The position numbers and the translations under genes were made by a program. From Actinomadura terrae (GTDB taxonomy: Bacteria > Actinomycetota > Actinomycetes > Streptosporangiales > Streptosporangiaceae), in NCBI RefSeq assembly GCF_022751215.1, contig NZ_JAICDG010000004.1, positions 248,001-312,000 on the forward strand: a stretch of DNA of 64,000 nt. Reading direction: 5' to 3'. A model generated the notes under the pieces. The model searched no databases and was not told the origin of the DNA. It worked only from the letters and a program-made list of their open reading frames with translations. The first letter of the stretch is position 1. Each line of letters opens with the position of its first letter. This document shows positions 15,898 to 24,524 of the stretch, piece after piece.

Positions 15898-16833
15898 TCA
15901 GTCGGCCAGGGCTTCGAGGAGGCGTTCGGCGTCCTCGGGTTTGAGCAGTCCGGCGCCGAGCGCGCGGTCGGCGGTGAGGCGGGCCAGCGCCACGTAGGCG
16001 CGGCGGCTCTCGGGCGACACCCGGCCGAGTTCGGCGACGTGGTCGGCGACCGTGCCCGCGTCGCCGCGCGCGACCGGTCCGGTGAGGCCGTCGATGCCGA
16101 GCCGCAGCCCGTTGTCGAGCGCGGCGCCGAGCAGCGGCCCGAGCATCCGGCCGGGCTCGGCGACCCCCGCGCCGCGCAGCAGGTCCATCGTCTCGACGAC
16201 GAGCGTGACCAGGTGGTTCGCGCCCCCGGCCAGCGCCGCGTGGTAGAGCGGGCGGCGCTCCTCGGGAATCCACACCGGCTCCCCGCCCATCTCCAGGACG
16301 AGCGCCTCGGCGACCGGACGCAGCGGCTCGGGCGAGGTCACGCCGAACGAGATGCCGGTGAGGCGGTTCACGTCGTCGGGCCGCCCGGTGAAGGTCATGA
16401 CCGGGTGCAGCGCGAGCGGCAGCGCCCCCGCCCGCGTGACCGGGTCCAGGACGGACGCCCCGTACCGTCCGCTCGTGTGCGCGACCAGCTTGCCGGTGAC
16501 CTCGACCCCGGCGCCGACGAGACCGGTGGCAAGTTCCGGCAGGGTGTCGTCCGGGACGGTCAGCAGCACCAGGTCGGCGGCGGCCACGACCTCGTGCGGG
16601 GGGACGACGTCCACGCCGGGGAGGCGTTGCTCGATCCGCTCCCGCGACCGCTCGGACACCGCCGCCGCAGCGACGACGCGGTGCCCCGCACCGGCGAGCG
16701 CTGCGCCGAGCGCCGTCCCGACGCGTCCGGCGCCGACGACGCCGACCGCGAGCCGCGCGGGCCGGTCCTCGGCGCCGCCGGGGCCATCGCCGTTTCCGGG
16801 CGCGGCGGCAGGGGGCGTGGCATGTGGATCCAT
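15898..16833 (-). CDS. Rossmann-like / DUF2520 protein
   Basis: This 311-residue protein has an N-terminal Rossmann domain (LAVGVVGAGRVGTALGAALAGAGH, GxGxxG) and a C-terminal DUF2520 helical domain (about 150-300, with LYHAALAGGANHLVTLVVE). The same gene precedes panC in many actinobacteria, including M. tuberculosis Rv3603c. The fold resembles ketopantoate reductase and other 6-phosphogluconate-dehydrogenase-like enzymes, and the position next to panC suggests a role near pantoate supply. That role is not demonstrated by the sequence. Confidence 0.88.
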   Translation of the reverse strand: MDPHATPPAAAPGNGDGPGGAEDRPARLAVGVVGAGRVGTALGAALAGAGHRVVAAAAVSERSRERIEQRLPGVDVVPPHEVVAAADLVLLTVPDDTLPELATGLVGAGVEVTGKLVAHTSGRYGASVLDPVTRAGALPLALHPVMTFTGRPDDVNRLTGISFGVTSPEPLRPVAEALVLEMGGEPVWIPEERRPLYHAALAGGANHLVTLVVETMDLLRGAGVAEPGRMLGPLLGAALDNGLRLGIDGLTGPVARGDAGTVADHVAELGRVSPESRRAYVALARLTADRALGAGLLKPEDAERLLEALAD

Positions 16834-17308
16834 CGGTTCGTTCCAGTCCTCAGGTAGGTACCGGACGTGCGCGACCCAATGTACCCGTGGGCCCTTGGCC
16901 GGACGTCCGGTCCCCGGCGGGGCGGCACGGCGCGGACACTACCCGAGCCGCCCCCGCCATCACATTCGAGTAAGGCTTCCGCTACCAGTCGTGACGATCA
17001 TCTCGGTCCCGCCGCCACACTTCCCGGACAACAGAGGGTCATCTCTTGCGGCGCACCGAAAGCCGAGCGTATCTCTGGATCGTGACGGCGTCGTCACCAT
17101 AAGTAAAACGACAAGGCGCTCCGAGGCCATCGCGGACGGCCCGGCGGTAGGGGACCGGACCCGCTCCTACCGCCTCCGAGGGGCCGCCCGCACCCCACTC
17201 CGCCCCACCGCTAACCGTCGTCCCCTGCGGTGGGGCGGAGCCAACTCTCCTCACGCATCGCACCCGGTTTGGGACGGGGTGAATCCCGGCCCAGGTGACC
17301 CTGCGAGG
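16834..17308. other. 475-bp intergenic region with one palindrome and one terminator
   Basis: No gene is supported. An inverted repeat GTGACG-GCGT-CGTCAC lies at 17081-17096 in the promoter side of the DUF2520-panC pair. The rest holds the ABC transporter terminator at 17198-17240. Confidence 0.5.
17198..17240 (-). terminator. Terminator after the ABC exporter operon
   Basis: CTCCGCCCCACCGC at 17198-17211 pairs perfectly over 14 bp with GCGGTGGGGCGGAG at 17227-17240 across a 15-base loop, about 70 bp after the permease stop. Confidence 0.8.
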
Positions 17309-19873
17309 TCAGTCGGTGGCGAGGGACTCCACGATCGACGCCTTGGCGGCACGCCGCGCGGGCATGACGGCCGCGACCGTCCCGGCGGCGCCCGCGAGGA
17401 CGACGAAGCCGATGACCTGGAGGTAGGGCAGCGAGAAGACCGAGCCCTCCGCCATCGCGCGGGTCGCGGCCCAGCCGAACGCGATCCCGAGCACGACCCC
17501 GGTGAACGCGCCGATCACGGCCATGACCAGCGCCTCGACCGACAGCATCCGGCGGAGCTGGCGGCGGGTGAGGCCGAGGGCGCGCAGCAGCGCCGACTCG
17601 CGCGTCCGCTCCACGACCGACAGCGTCAGCGTGTTCGCGATCCCGAACAGGGCGATGACGATCGCCAGCCCGAGCAGCCCACCGAAGATCATCAGGATCA
17701 TGTCGATCGCCTTGCTGACGCTCTCCTCGAACTCGGCGGCCGAGTACACCTTCGCGGTCGGGTAGGGCCGCGCCGCGTCCTCGACGACGCGGCGCGCCGC
17801 CTCCGCCGGCACGCCGTCCTTGTCCTGGACGTAGATCGCCGACTGGCCGGGGGCGCCGAAGTACCGGCGGAAGTCCGCCTCCGGGGCCAGCACCTCGCCG
17901 AGCGGCGCGGATGAGGAGTACACGGCGGCGATCTTGACGGGCACCCGGCCGTGCGCGGTCTTGAGCTGGACGGTCTGGCCCGCCGACAGCCCCTTGCCGT
18001 CGGCGAAAATCTTGTCCACCAGCACGGTCCCGGGCTGGAGGCCGCCCGGCCGCAGCGCCGCCTCCGACCCCGACTCAAGACGGGGCTTGAGCACGGTGCC
18101 GAGTGCCCTGCCGGTCAGGCTGGCAACGGTCACCGACTTGCCGTTGAGCTCGGTGTCCTTGCCCAGCACCTCGAAGACCTGGGCGAACTCCGGACGCTTG
18201 GCGAGCGTCTCGGCGAGCGCGTGCGGGACGACGCCGCCGGTCTCGTGGCCGGGCCCGGCGCCGCCGCGCGCCTCCACCTGGAACTCGACCGGGTACTGCT
18301 CCGCGAGCTTGGCCGCCGACGTCGCCTTGCTGCTCGCCGCGACCACCGCGAACAGGCTCATCAGCCCGACGCCGACGGTCAGCGCGATCGTCGTCGTGGC
18401 GGTGCGGCGCGGGGTGCGGCGGGCGTTCTCCACGGCCAGCCGTCCCGGCACGCCGCCGAGCCGCGCCGGGACCGCCCCGGCGACGCGTCCGAACGGGCGC
18501 ACCAGCGCGGGCATCCCCATGACCACCGCCAGGAAGAACACGGCGCCGCCGAACGCGACGACGTACATCGCGGTCGGCCCCTTCCCCATCTGGAGCGAGC
18601 CGAGCGCGCCGAGCGCGAGCCCGGCCGCCCCGAACAGGACGGTCAACGCCGTCCGGACGCGTCCGAGCCGGAACCGTCCGGCGGCCGGCTCCAACTCCGA
18701 GCGCAGCGCCGCGACCGGCGGGACGCGGGTTGCCGCCCGCGCCGGCAACAGCGCGGAAAGCACGGTCACCGTCACGCCGACCGCCAGCCCCACCACGGCC
18801 GTGCGTCCGGCGAAGGTCAACCCGTCCACCGGGACCTCCGAGGCGAACCGGCTGATCGCGGCGACCGCGGCGGCGCCGAGCCCGATCCCGGCGAGGATGC
18901 CGAGCAGCGAGCCGACCACCCCGACTACCGCCGACTCCACCAGCACGCCGCCGAACACCTGCCGCCGCGTCGCGCCGACGCAGCGCAGCAGCGCCATCTC
19001 CCGCATCCGCTGCGCGATCAGGATCGAGAACGTGTTGTAGATGACCAGGGCCGAGACCAGCATCGCCACCAGCCCGAAGATCAGCAGGCCGGTGCGGATG
19101 ATCTCGGTGTCCGCGCCCGCCGCCTTGGCGAGCCGCTTGGCGAGCCCGTCCCCGGTGAGGACCTCGTAGGAGCCGCCGCCGGCCGAGCCGCGGACGGCCG
19201 GTCCGCCGACGGCCGCGGCGACCTTGGTCCGGTCCACCCCGAGGACGTCGATCTCCCGGTAGCCCTTCGTGCCGGTCATCGCCAGCGCGGTCGCGGCGTC
19301 GAAGCCCACCCCGCCCTGCGCGCTGGCCTCGTTGTCTATGCCGAAGTCGACGATCCCGACGACGGTGAAGCGGTGCGGGCGGCCCGCGTGGTCGAGGACG
19401 GTCACCGCGTCCCCGACCTTGTATCCGGCCCGGTCGGCGACCTCCTTGTTGAGCACCGCCTCGGTGGCGCCGGACGGCACGCGCCCCTGGTCCACGTCGA
19501 ACCGCAGCAGCCGTCCGGTCGGCACCGACAGGCCGACGGTCGGGTAGTCGCCGACGGTCTTGCCGTCCTTGCCGACGAGCGCGGCCTCCCCGCGCACCGT
19601 GCCCTGCGCGTCGGTCACGCCCGGAATCGCCCGGACCTTGCGCAGGACGTCGGTGGGGATGTCGTCATGCTTCGACCCGCCGGCAGTCGGCGGCAGCACC
19701 GCGACGTCCACCTTGCCGGCAGATTTCGCGAACGTCCGCTCGACGCCCTGGTCCATCGTGTCGGTCAGGACGAACGTGCCGGAGATGAACCCCACGCCGA
19801 GCGTGATCGCCACGGCGGTCAGCAGCAGGCGCAGCTTGTGGGCGAGCAGGCCCGCGAGTGTCGTCCGCAGCAT
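17309..19873 (-). CDS. ABC transporter permease, FtsX/MacB type
   Basis: This 854-residue integral membrane protein starts at the ATG at 19873, which overlaps the TGA of the ATPase gene by one base. It has an N-terminal span (LLLTAVAITLGVGFISGTFVL), a MacB-like extracytoplasmic domain (about 45-250), a first FtsX three-helix unit (TGLLIFGLVAMLVSALVIYN onward), a second extracytoplasmic domain and a second FtsX unit near the C-terminus (DMILMIFGGLLGLAIVIALFGIANTLTLSV). Such exporters move peptides, lipids or antibiotics, or transmit force to wall hydrolases. An upstream start giving 1138 residues is rejected because it would read through the ATPase gene out of frame. Confidence 0.92.
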   Translation of the reverse strand: MLRTTLAGLLAHKLRLLLTAVAITLGVGFISGTFVLTDTMDQGVERTFAKSAGKVDVAVLPPTAGGSKHDDIPTDVLRKVRAIPGVTDAQGTVRGEAALVGKDGKTVGDYPTVGLSVPTGRLLRFDVDQGRVPSGATEAVLNKEVADRAGYKVGDAVTVLDHAGRPHRFTVVGIVDFGIDNEASAQGGVGFDAATALAMTGTKGYREIDVLGVDRTKVAAAVGGPAVRGSAGGGSYEVLTGDGLAKRLAKAAGADTEIIRTGLLIFGLVAMLVSALVIYNTFSILIAQRMREMALLRCVGATRRQVFGGVLVESAVVGVVGSLLGILAGIGLGAAAVAAISRFASEVPVDGLTFAGRTAVVGLAVGVTVTVLSALLPARAATRVPPVAALRSELEPAAGRFRLGRVRTALTVLFGAAGLALGALGSLQMGKGPTAMYVVAFGGAVFFLAVVMGMPALVRPFGRVAGAVPARLGGVPGRLAVENARRTPRRTATTTIALTVGVGLMSLFAVVAASSKATSAAKLAEQYPVEFQVEARGGAGPGHETGGVVPHALAETLAKRPEFAQVFEVLGKDTELNGKSVTVASLTGRALGTVLKPRLESGSEAALRPGGLQPGTVLVDKIFADGKGLSAGQTVQLKTAHGRVPVKIAAVYSSSAPLGEVLAPEADFRRYFGAPGQSAIYVQDKDGVPAEAARRVVEDAARPYPTAKVYSAAEFEESVSKAIDMILMIFGGLLGLAIVIALFGIANTLTLSVVERTRESALLRALGLTRRQLRRMLSVEALVMAVIGAFTGVVLGIAFGWAATRAMAEGSVFSLPYLQVIGFVVLAGAAGTVAAVMPARRAAKASIVESLATD

Positions 19874-20646
19874 CACGCCCCCAGGCTCTTGAGCCGGTCG
19901 AGCACCGCGTCCGGCGTCGGACGGACGATCTCCGAGACGATCTGCCCGTCGCGCAGGAACACCACCCGGTCGGCATAGGCCGCCGCCACCGGGTCGTGGG
20001 TGACCATGACGATCGTCTGGCCCATCTCCCGCACCGACGATCGCAGGAAGCCGAGCACCTCGGCGCCCGCGCGGGAGTCGAGGTTGCCGGTCGGCTCGTC
20101 CGCGAAGATCACGTCGGGCCGGGCGACGATCGCCCGCGCGCACGCCACCCGCTGCTGCTGCCCGCCCGACAGCTCGCTCGGCCGGTGCCCGAGCCGCTCG
20201 CGGAGCCCGACCACGTCCACGACCTGGTCGAACCACGCGCGCTCGACCCCGCGGCCCGCGAGGTCGAGCGGCAACCTGATGTTCTGCTCGGCGGTCAGCG
20301 TCGGCAGCAGGTTGAAGGCCTGGAACACGAACCCGACCCGCTCCCGGCGCAGCATCGTGAGCTGCCGGTCGTTCAGGCCGGTCAGCTCGGCGTCGCCGAG
20401 CGTGATCCGCCCCTCGGTGACGGTGTCGAGCCCGGCCAGGCAGTGCATCAGCGTCGACTTGCCCGACCCGGACGGCCCCATGATCGCGGTGAAGGCGCCG
20501 GCCGCGAACCCGACGCTGACCTCGCGCAGCGCGTGCACGGCCGCGTCCCCGGACCCGTACACCTTCGACACGCGCTCCGCGGCGACGGCGGGCACTCGCC
20601 CCGCGTCCGGAACTCCCCCGGGCGGGCTGGTGAACGTGCTGGTCAC
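19873..20646 (-). CDS. ABC transporter ATP-binding protein (MacB/LolD type)
   Basis: This 257-residue ATPase has Walker A GPSGSGKST, signature LSGGQQQRVACARAI, Walker B VIFADEPTGNLD and the H-loop VTHDP. These place it with the MacB/LolD/SalX group that pairs with FtsX-type permeases. GTG start with AAGGAG upstream. It is coupled to the permease by a TGATG overlap. The promoter region (20763-20875) holds a palindrome and long direct repeats. A NarL-type two-component system lies 0.8 kb upstream and is a plausible regulator. Confidence 0.95.
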   Translation of the reverse strand: MTSTFTSPPGGVPDAGRVPAVAAERVSKVYGSGDAAVHALREVSVGFAAGAFTAIMGPSGSGKSTLMHCLAGLDTVTEGRITLGDAELTGLNDRQLTMLRRERVGFVFQAFNLLPTLTAEQNIRLPLDLAGRGVERAWFDQVVDVVGLRERLGHRPSELSGGQQQRVACARAIVARPDVIFADEPTGNLDSRAGAEVLGFLRSSVREMGQTIVMVTHDPVAAAYADRVVFLRDGQIVSEIVRPTPDAVLDRLKSLGA

Positions 20647-20762
20647 GGCGACTCCTTCGTGGATGTGAACGACCGTGCTCCACGCTAGGAATCGCCGCCG
20701 CCCCCGCCATCGCCCCCGCGGCCACGGTTCACGTCAACCATGCGGCGTGTCCGGAACGCCCT

Positions 20763-20875
20763 GTACGACCTGAGTCGTACGCCGCGGTCAGCCGTCCTAC
20801 CGACGCCAAGACCGTGGGACGGCGCGGATGGGAAATGCCACGCCGGGTCCGGTCGACCGTCCTACCGACGCGAAG
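20763..20875 (-). promoter_or_regulatory. Palindrome and 25-bp direct repeats before the ABC operon
   Basis: GTACGAC-CTGA-GTCGTAC is a perfect inverted repeat at 20763-20780. Two 25-bp direct copies with three mismatches, sharing the core CCGTCCTACCGACGC, lie at 20786-20810 and 20851-20875, 65 bp apart (about six helical turns). All are within 230 bp upstream of the ATPase start. They look like regulator sites, possibly for the nearby response regulator. Confidence 0.45.
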
Positions 20876-20949
20876 GCCCGCACCTTCCGGGGCCCGGCCT
20901 GGCGATCGCCGGTTGGAGAGCCGCGAGGGGAAGCCGGAGTGTCCGAAAC

Positions 20950-20989
20950 GCGCGAGCGCCGGGGACCCGAGGGACCCCGGCGCTCGCGC
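20950..20989 (-). terminator. Terminator after the chaplin-like gene
   Basis: A perfect 15-bp stem (arms 20950-20964 and 20975-20989, core GCGAGCGCCGGGG) with a 10-base loop begins 17 bp after the stop of the chaplin-like gene. Confidence 0.85.
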
Positions 20990-21005
20990 TTGAGACCGTG
21001 ACGGC

Positions 21006-21302
21006 TCAGTGGTTCAGGAAGTTCACTCCCGCGCCGCCCTTGCATTGGGCGTTCGCGAGGACGGCGACGATGTTGTTGCCGCAGACGTTGATCGGGACGC
21101 TGATCGGCACGAAGATCTGGTTGCCGCCCAGGATCGACCCGTTACCGCTGGTCTGGTTGTTCGAGAACTGGCCGCCGTGGCCGTGCCCGTGTCCGTGGCC
21201 ATGCCCGTGCCCATGGCCATCGGCGAAGGCGGGGCCGGCGGTCAAGATCGAGCCGGTGATGGCGAAGCCGATGATGCCGGTCGCGGCAAGCTTCTTGATC
21301 AC
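21006..21302 (-). CDS. Secreted chaplin-like protein with His-Gly repeat
   Basis: From the GTG at 21302, preceded by GGGAGG, this encodes 98 residues. A signal peptide (KKLAATGIIGFAITGSILTAGPAFA) is followed by a run of seven His-Gly pairs and then a domain with IFVPISVPINVCGNNIVAVLANAQC. That block matches the chaplin pattern (V-x-V-P-V-x-V-C-G-N ... C) of hydrophobic aerial-hyphae coat proteins, with two cysteines. There is no sortase signal, so it is a short chaplin type. The His-Gly run is unusual and suggests metal binding. The terminator at 20950-20989 gives it a one-gene transcript. Another possibility is a generic small secreted protein sharing only the VPINVCGN motif. Confidence 0.75.
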   Translation of the reverse strand: MIKKLAATGIIGFAITGSILTAGPAFADGHGHGHGHGHGHGHGGQFSNNQTSGNGSILGGNQIFVPISVPINVCGNNIVAVLANAQCKGGAGVNFLNH

Positions 21303-21462
21303 GTTAATCCTCCCGTACGTCGGGTTTCGGTGGACCCGATGGACAATGCCGAGGCCATCCACATGAATGACGTCGCGTACGGTAGTTACCCAGCTACCTT
21401 CCGGTGACGGAAATGCCACCCCCAAGACGCCTGACAAGAGTCACCAAGTGGTGATCAAGTAA

Positions 21463-22221
21463 TTACTGCGAGTCGTCTCTTTGGCCGCTTTTGACCAGAC
21501 CCGTCTCATACGCGAACACCACCGCCTGAACCCGGTCCCGGAGGCCCAGTTTCATCAGGATCCGCCCCATGTGCGTCTTGACGGTCGCCTCCGAGACGTA
21601 CAGCCGCGCCGCGATCTCCCCGTTGGACATCCCGCGCGCGACCAGCCGCAGCACCTCGCCCTCCCGCTCGGTCAGGCTCTCCAGGGCGCCGGTCGCCCGC
21701 TCCTGCGCGTCCGGCAGGTGCAGCGCGAACCGGTCCAGCAGCCGCTTGGTCGTGCTCGGCGCCACCACCGCGTCCCCCGAGTGCACCGCCTTGATCGCCT
21801 CGATGAGCTGCGTCGGCCCCGCGTCCTTCAGCAGGAACCCGCCCGCGCCCGCCTTGATCGCCGCGAACGCGTACTCGTCGAGGTCGAACGTCGTCAGGAT
21901 CACGACCTTCGGCCCGGACGCCGCCACCACCCGCCGGGTCGCCTCGATGCCGTCCATCCGCGGCATCCGCACGTCCATCAGGACGACGTCGGCCGCCGTG
22001 GCCCGCAGCAGCTCCAGCGCCTGCACGCCGTCGGCCGCCTCCCCCACGACCTCGATGTCGGGCTGCGCGTCCAGCACCATCTTGAACCCGGCCCGCACCA
22101 GCTCCTGATCGTCGACCAGGGCCACCCGGATCGGCCCCTCGTCCACCAACTCGTCCACGCTGCCTCCCAGCACGCTCCTGGCACCTCCCACCCAACACCC
22201 CTCGCGGACCCCAGCGGTCAC
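21463..22221 (-). CDS. Response regulator, NarL/LuxR family
   Basis: This 252-residue protein has a receiver domain (IRVALVDDQELVRAGFKMVL; phospho-acceptor Asp in VVLMDVRMPRMDG; Lys in FLLKDAGP) and a C-terminal LuxR-type HTH (LTEREGEVLRLVARGMSNGEIAARLYVSEATVKTHMGRIL). The GTG start at 22221 overlaps the stop of the kinase gene as GTGA, so the first 29 or so residues may be a real extension or the true start may lie inside. Partner of the adjacent kinase. The nearby MacB-type exporter is a possible target. Confidence 0.93.
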   Translation of the reverse strand: MTAGVREGCWVGGARSVLGGSVDELVDEGPIRVALVDDQELVRAGFKMVLDAQPDIEVVGEAADGVQALELLRATAADVVLMDVRMPRMDGIEATRRVVAASGPKVVILTTFDLDEYAFAAIKAGAGGFLLKDAGPTQLIEAIKAVHSGDAVVAPSTTKRLLDRFALHLPDAQERATGALESLTEREGEVLRLVARGMSNGEIAARLYVSEATVKTHMGRILMKLGLRDRVQAVVFAYETGLVKSGQRDDSQ

Positions 22222-23381
22222 GCCGCCTCGCGCACGGGAATCCGCGCGACCACCTCGAACCCCCCGCCCGGACGCGGCGCCGCCCGGACGCTGCCCCCGT
22301 AAACAGCCGCGCGCTCGCGCATCCCGACCAGGCCGTGCCCGCGCCCGTCGCTGACCGCGGCGGCCCCGCGCCCGTCGTCCACGACCCGGATCTCGACGGT
22401 GTCCCCGGCATAGCGAAGCCGGACATCGGCGGACACGCGCAATCCGCCGTGTTTGAGGGTGTTGGTCAGCGCCTCCTGGACAATCCTGAACACGGTGAGC
22501 TGCCGTCCCTCCGACATGGTCGCGGGCGAACCGTCCACCCGCATGTTGACCGCGAGCCCCGACGCGCGAACCTGTTCCACCAGGTCGTCGAGCTGCGCGA
22601 CCCCCGGCTGCGGCGCGTACTCGCCCGCGTCGTCGCCCTCGCGCAGGACGCCGAGCAGCCGCCGCATCTCCGCCAGCGCCAGCCGCCCGGTCGAGGAGAT
22701 CGTCTCCAGCGCCTGGCTGGCCTTCCCGACATCGGTGTTGATCGCGTAGGACGCGCCGTCCGCCTGCACCACGATCACGCTGACGTTGTGGGCGATGACA
22801 TCGTGCAGCTCACGCGCGATGCGGCCGCGCTCGGCGGCCATCGCCATCTGGACCTCGGCGTCCCGCTCGCGCTCCAGCCGCTCGGCGCGCTCCTCCACCG
22901 ACCGCAGGTAGGCGCGCCGCGTCCGCATGTGCAGGCCGAGGATCCACACACCCGCCACCACTGCCGTCATCGCAAGGAACGTGAACTTCTTGTCATCCGA
23001 GCCGACCGGGTAGCGGATCGTCGCCAGGGCCGTGCCCAGTTCGCCGACCAGCGCGGCCGCCAGCCCCCAACGGAAGGTACAACTGGCCGTGACGGTATAG
23101 AGCCCCATCAGAATGGCGATGTTCGCGGGCAGGACGGGAACGTTCAGGGCCCACTGGACGAACGAGACGGCGGCGACCACCGCGAAGATCGTCCGGGGGA
23201 AGGTGCGGCGCAGTACCATCGGCACCAGCAGTGCCGCCGTCATCACCGTGTACCTGATCCCGCTCACGTTCGGTCCGCTGCCGAACAGCACCGGGAACGC
23301 CAGTATGAGCACCGGCGCGGCAAGGAACGCGTCGACCAGCGGCGTCCTGCCGCGCAACCACTCCCAGAACCTCGGGGCCAT
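22218..23381 (-). CDS. Sensor histidine kinase, NarL-type (HisKA_3)
   Basis: This 387-residue membrane kinase has about five N-terminal spans (residues 15-150), then the HisKA_3 dimerisation domain with the phospho-acceptor His in RGRIARELHDVIAHNVSVIVV and a HATPase domain (VDDGRGAAAVSDGRGHGLVGMRER). There is no large extracytoplasmic sensor, so it probably senses the membrane itself, as LiaS-like and DesK-like kinases do. Its stop overlaps the response-regulator start (GTGA), so the pair is co-translated. A divergent MidA-like gene begins 115 bp upstream. Confidence 0.94.
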   Translation of the reverse strand: MAPRFWEWLRGRTPLVDAFLAAPVLILAFPVLFGSGPNVSGIRYTVMTAALLVPMVLRRTFPRTIFAVVAAVSFVQWALNVPVLPANIAILMGLYTVTASCTFRWGLAAALVGELGTALATIRYPVGSDDKKFTFLAMTAVVAGVWILGLHMRTRRAYLRSVEERAERLERERDAEVQMAMAAERGRIARELHDVIAHNVSVIVVQADGASYAINTDVGKASQALETISSTGRLALAEMRRLLGVLREGDDAGEYAPQPGVAQLDDLVEQVRASGLAVNMRVDGSPATMSEGRQLTVFRIVQEALTNTLKHGGLRVSADVRLRYAGDTVEIRVVDDGRGAAAVSDGRGHGLVGMRERAAVYGGSVRAAPRPGGGFEVVARIPVREAA

Positions 23382-23496
23382 GCCGTCAGCGTAAGGACAC
23401 GCAGGTCAGCCTCGGATCAGCCGCAAGTCGGAACCGACTCCACCGCAAGGATGGACCTCGGCGGTGGCGGCCCACGGTAACGTCACAGGAGTGGCG

Positions 23497-24510
23497 ATGC
23501 CCGTGACCGAATGGCTGACCTGGCGCACCGCGATGGAGCGGGCCCTGTACGGCGAGGACGGCTTCTACCGGCGCGGTGAACGCCCCGCCGAGCACTTCCG
23601 CACCTCCGTGACCGCCTCCCCCCGCTTCGCCGCCGCGATCGCCCGGCTGCTCGCCGAGATCGACGCCGCGCTCGGCCATCCCGCCCGGCTGGACATCGTG
23701 GACATCGGCGCCGGTTCCGGACGGCTCCTGGCCAACGTCCTCTCCTGCGCGCCCCCCGGCCTCGCCGACCGCCTCGCGCCGACCGCCGTGGAGATCGCGC
23801 CGCGTCCCGCCGACCTCCCTGACCGCATCGCCTGGCGCGCCGAACTGCCCGCCGAGATCACCGGCCTGGCGGTCGCCAACGAATGGCTCGACAACATTCC
23901 GCTGGACGTGGCCGAGCACACCCCGGGCGGCGTCCGCACCGTCCTGGTCGACCCGTCCAGCGGCACCGAGCGCACCGGCCCCGAGCCCACCGCCGAGGAC
24001 CGCGACTGGCTGGAGCGCTGGTGGCCCCTCCGCGAACCGGGCGACCGCGCCGAGATCGGCCACCCCCGCTGCGCCGCCTGGGCCTCGGTCATCAGGCGGC
24101 TCCGCCGCGGCCTCGCGATCGCCGTCGACTACTCCCACTCCCGCGAGTCCCGGCCGCCCTACGGCACCCTGACCGGCTACCGCGACGGCTCCACCGTCCC
24201 CGCCGTCCCGGACGGCTCCTGCGACGTCACCGCCCACGTCGCCCTGGACGCCTGCGTCGTCGCGGGCGAACGCGCCGGCGCCACGTCCACCCTCCTGACC
24301 ACCCAGCGCGCCGCCCTCCGCGGCCTCGGCCTGTCCGGCGCACGCCCCCCGACGTCCGAGGCCCACCGCGACCCCCGCGCCTACCTGACCGCCCTCTGCC
24401 ACGCGGGCGAGGACGCCGAACTGACGGACCCGTCCGGCCTGGGCAGCTTCGGCTGGCTGGCCCAAACCGTCCAAATCCCCCTCCCAACCCCCCTGAACAA
24501 GCCCAGCTAG
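23497..24510 (+). CDS. SAM-dependent methyltransferase, MidA/NDUFAF7 family
   Basis: From the ATG at 23497 (AGGAG five bases upstream) this is about 337 residues. It has the methyltransferase motif I DIVDIGAGSGRLLANVLS, followed by VEIAPRPADLPDRI and the family block VANEWLDNIPLDV, which corresponds to the conserved NE-x-x-D motif of the MidA/NDUFAF7 group. In mitochondria the family methylates a complex I subunit (NDUFS2, the NuoD homologue). Bacterial functions are less clear, but a standalone nuoD gene lies 7 kb away in this window. Two upstream starts are possible but lack a good ribosome binding site. Confidence 0.85.
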   Translation: MPVTEWLTWRTAMERALYGEDGFYRRGERPAEHFRTSVTASPRFAAAIARLLAEIDAALGHPARLDIVDIGAGSGRLLANVLSCAPPGLADRLAPTAVEIAPRPADLPDRIAWRAELPAEITGLAVANEWLDNIPLDVAEHTPGGVRTVLVDPSSGTERTGPEPTAEDRDWLERWWPLREPGDRAEIGHPRCAAWASVIRRLRRGLAIAVDYSHSRESRPPYGTLTGYRDGSTVPAVPDGSCDVTAHVALDACVVAGERAGATSTLLTTQRAALRGLGLSGARPPTSEAHRDPRAYLTALCHAGEDAELTDPSGLGSFGWLAQTVQIPLPTPLNKPS

Positions 24511-24524
24511 CCCGCCCCACCCCC

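Noticed and set aside
19874..20725. N-terminal extension of the ABC permease into the ATPase region
   Set aside because: The extension is the wrong frame of the ATPase gene (Arg-rich, no domain). The permease begins at 19873.
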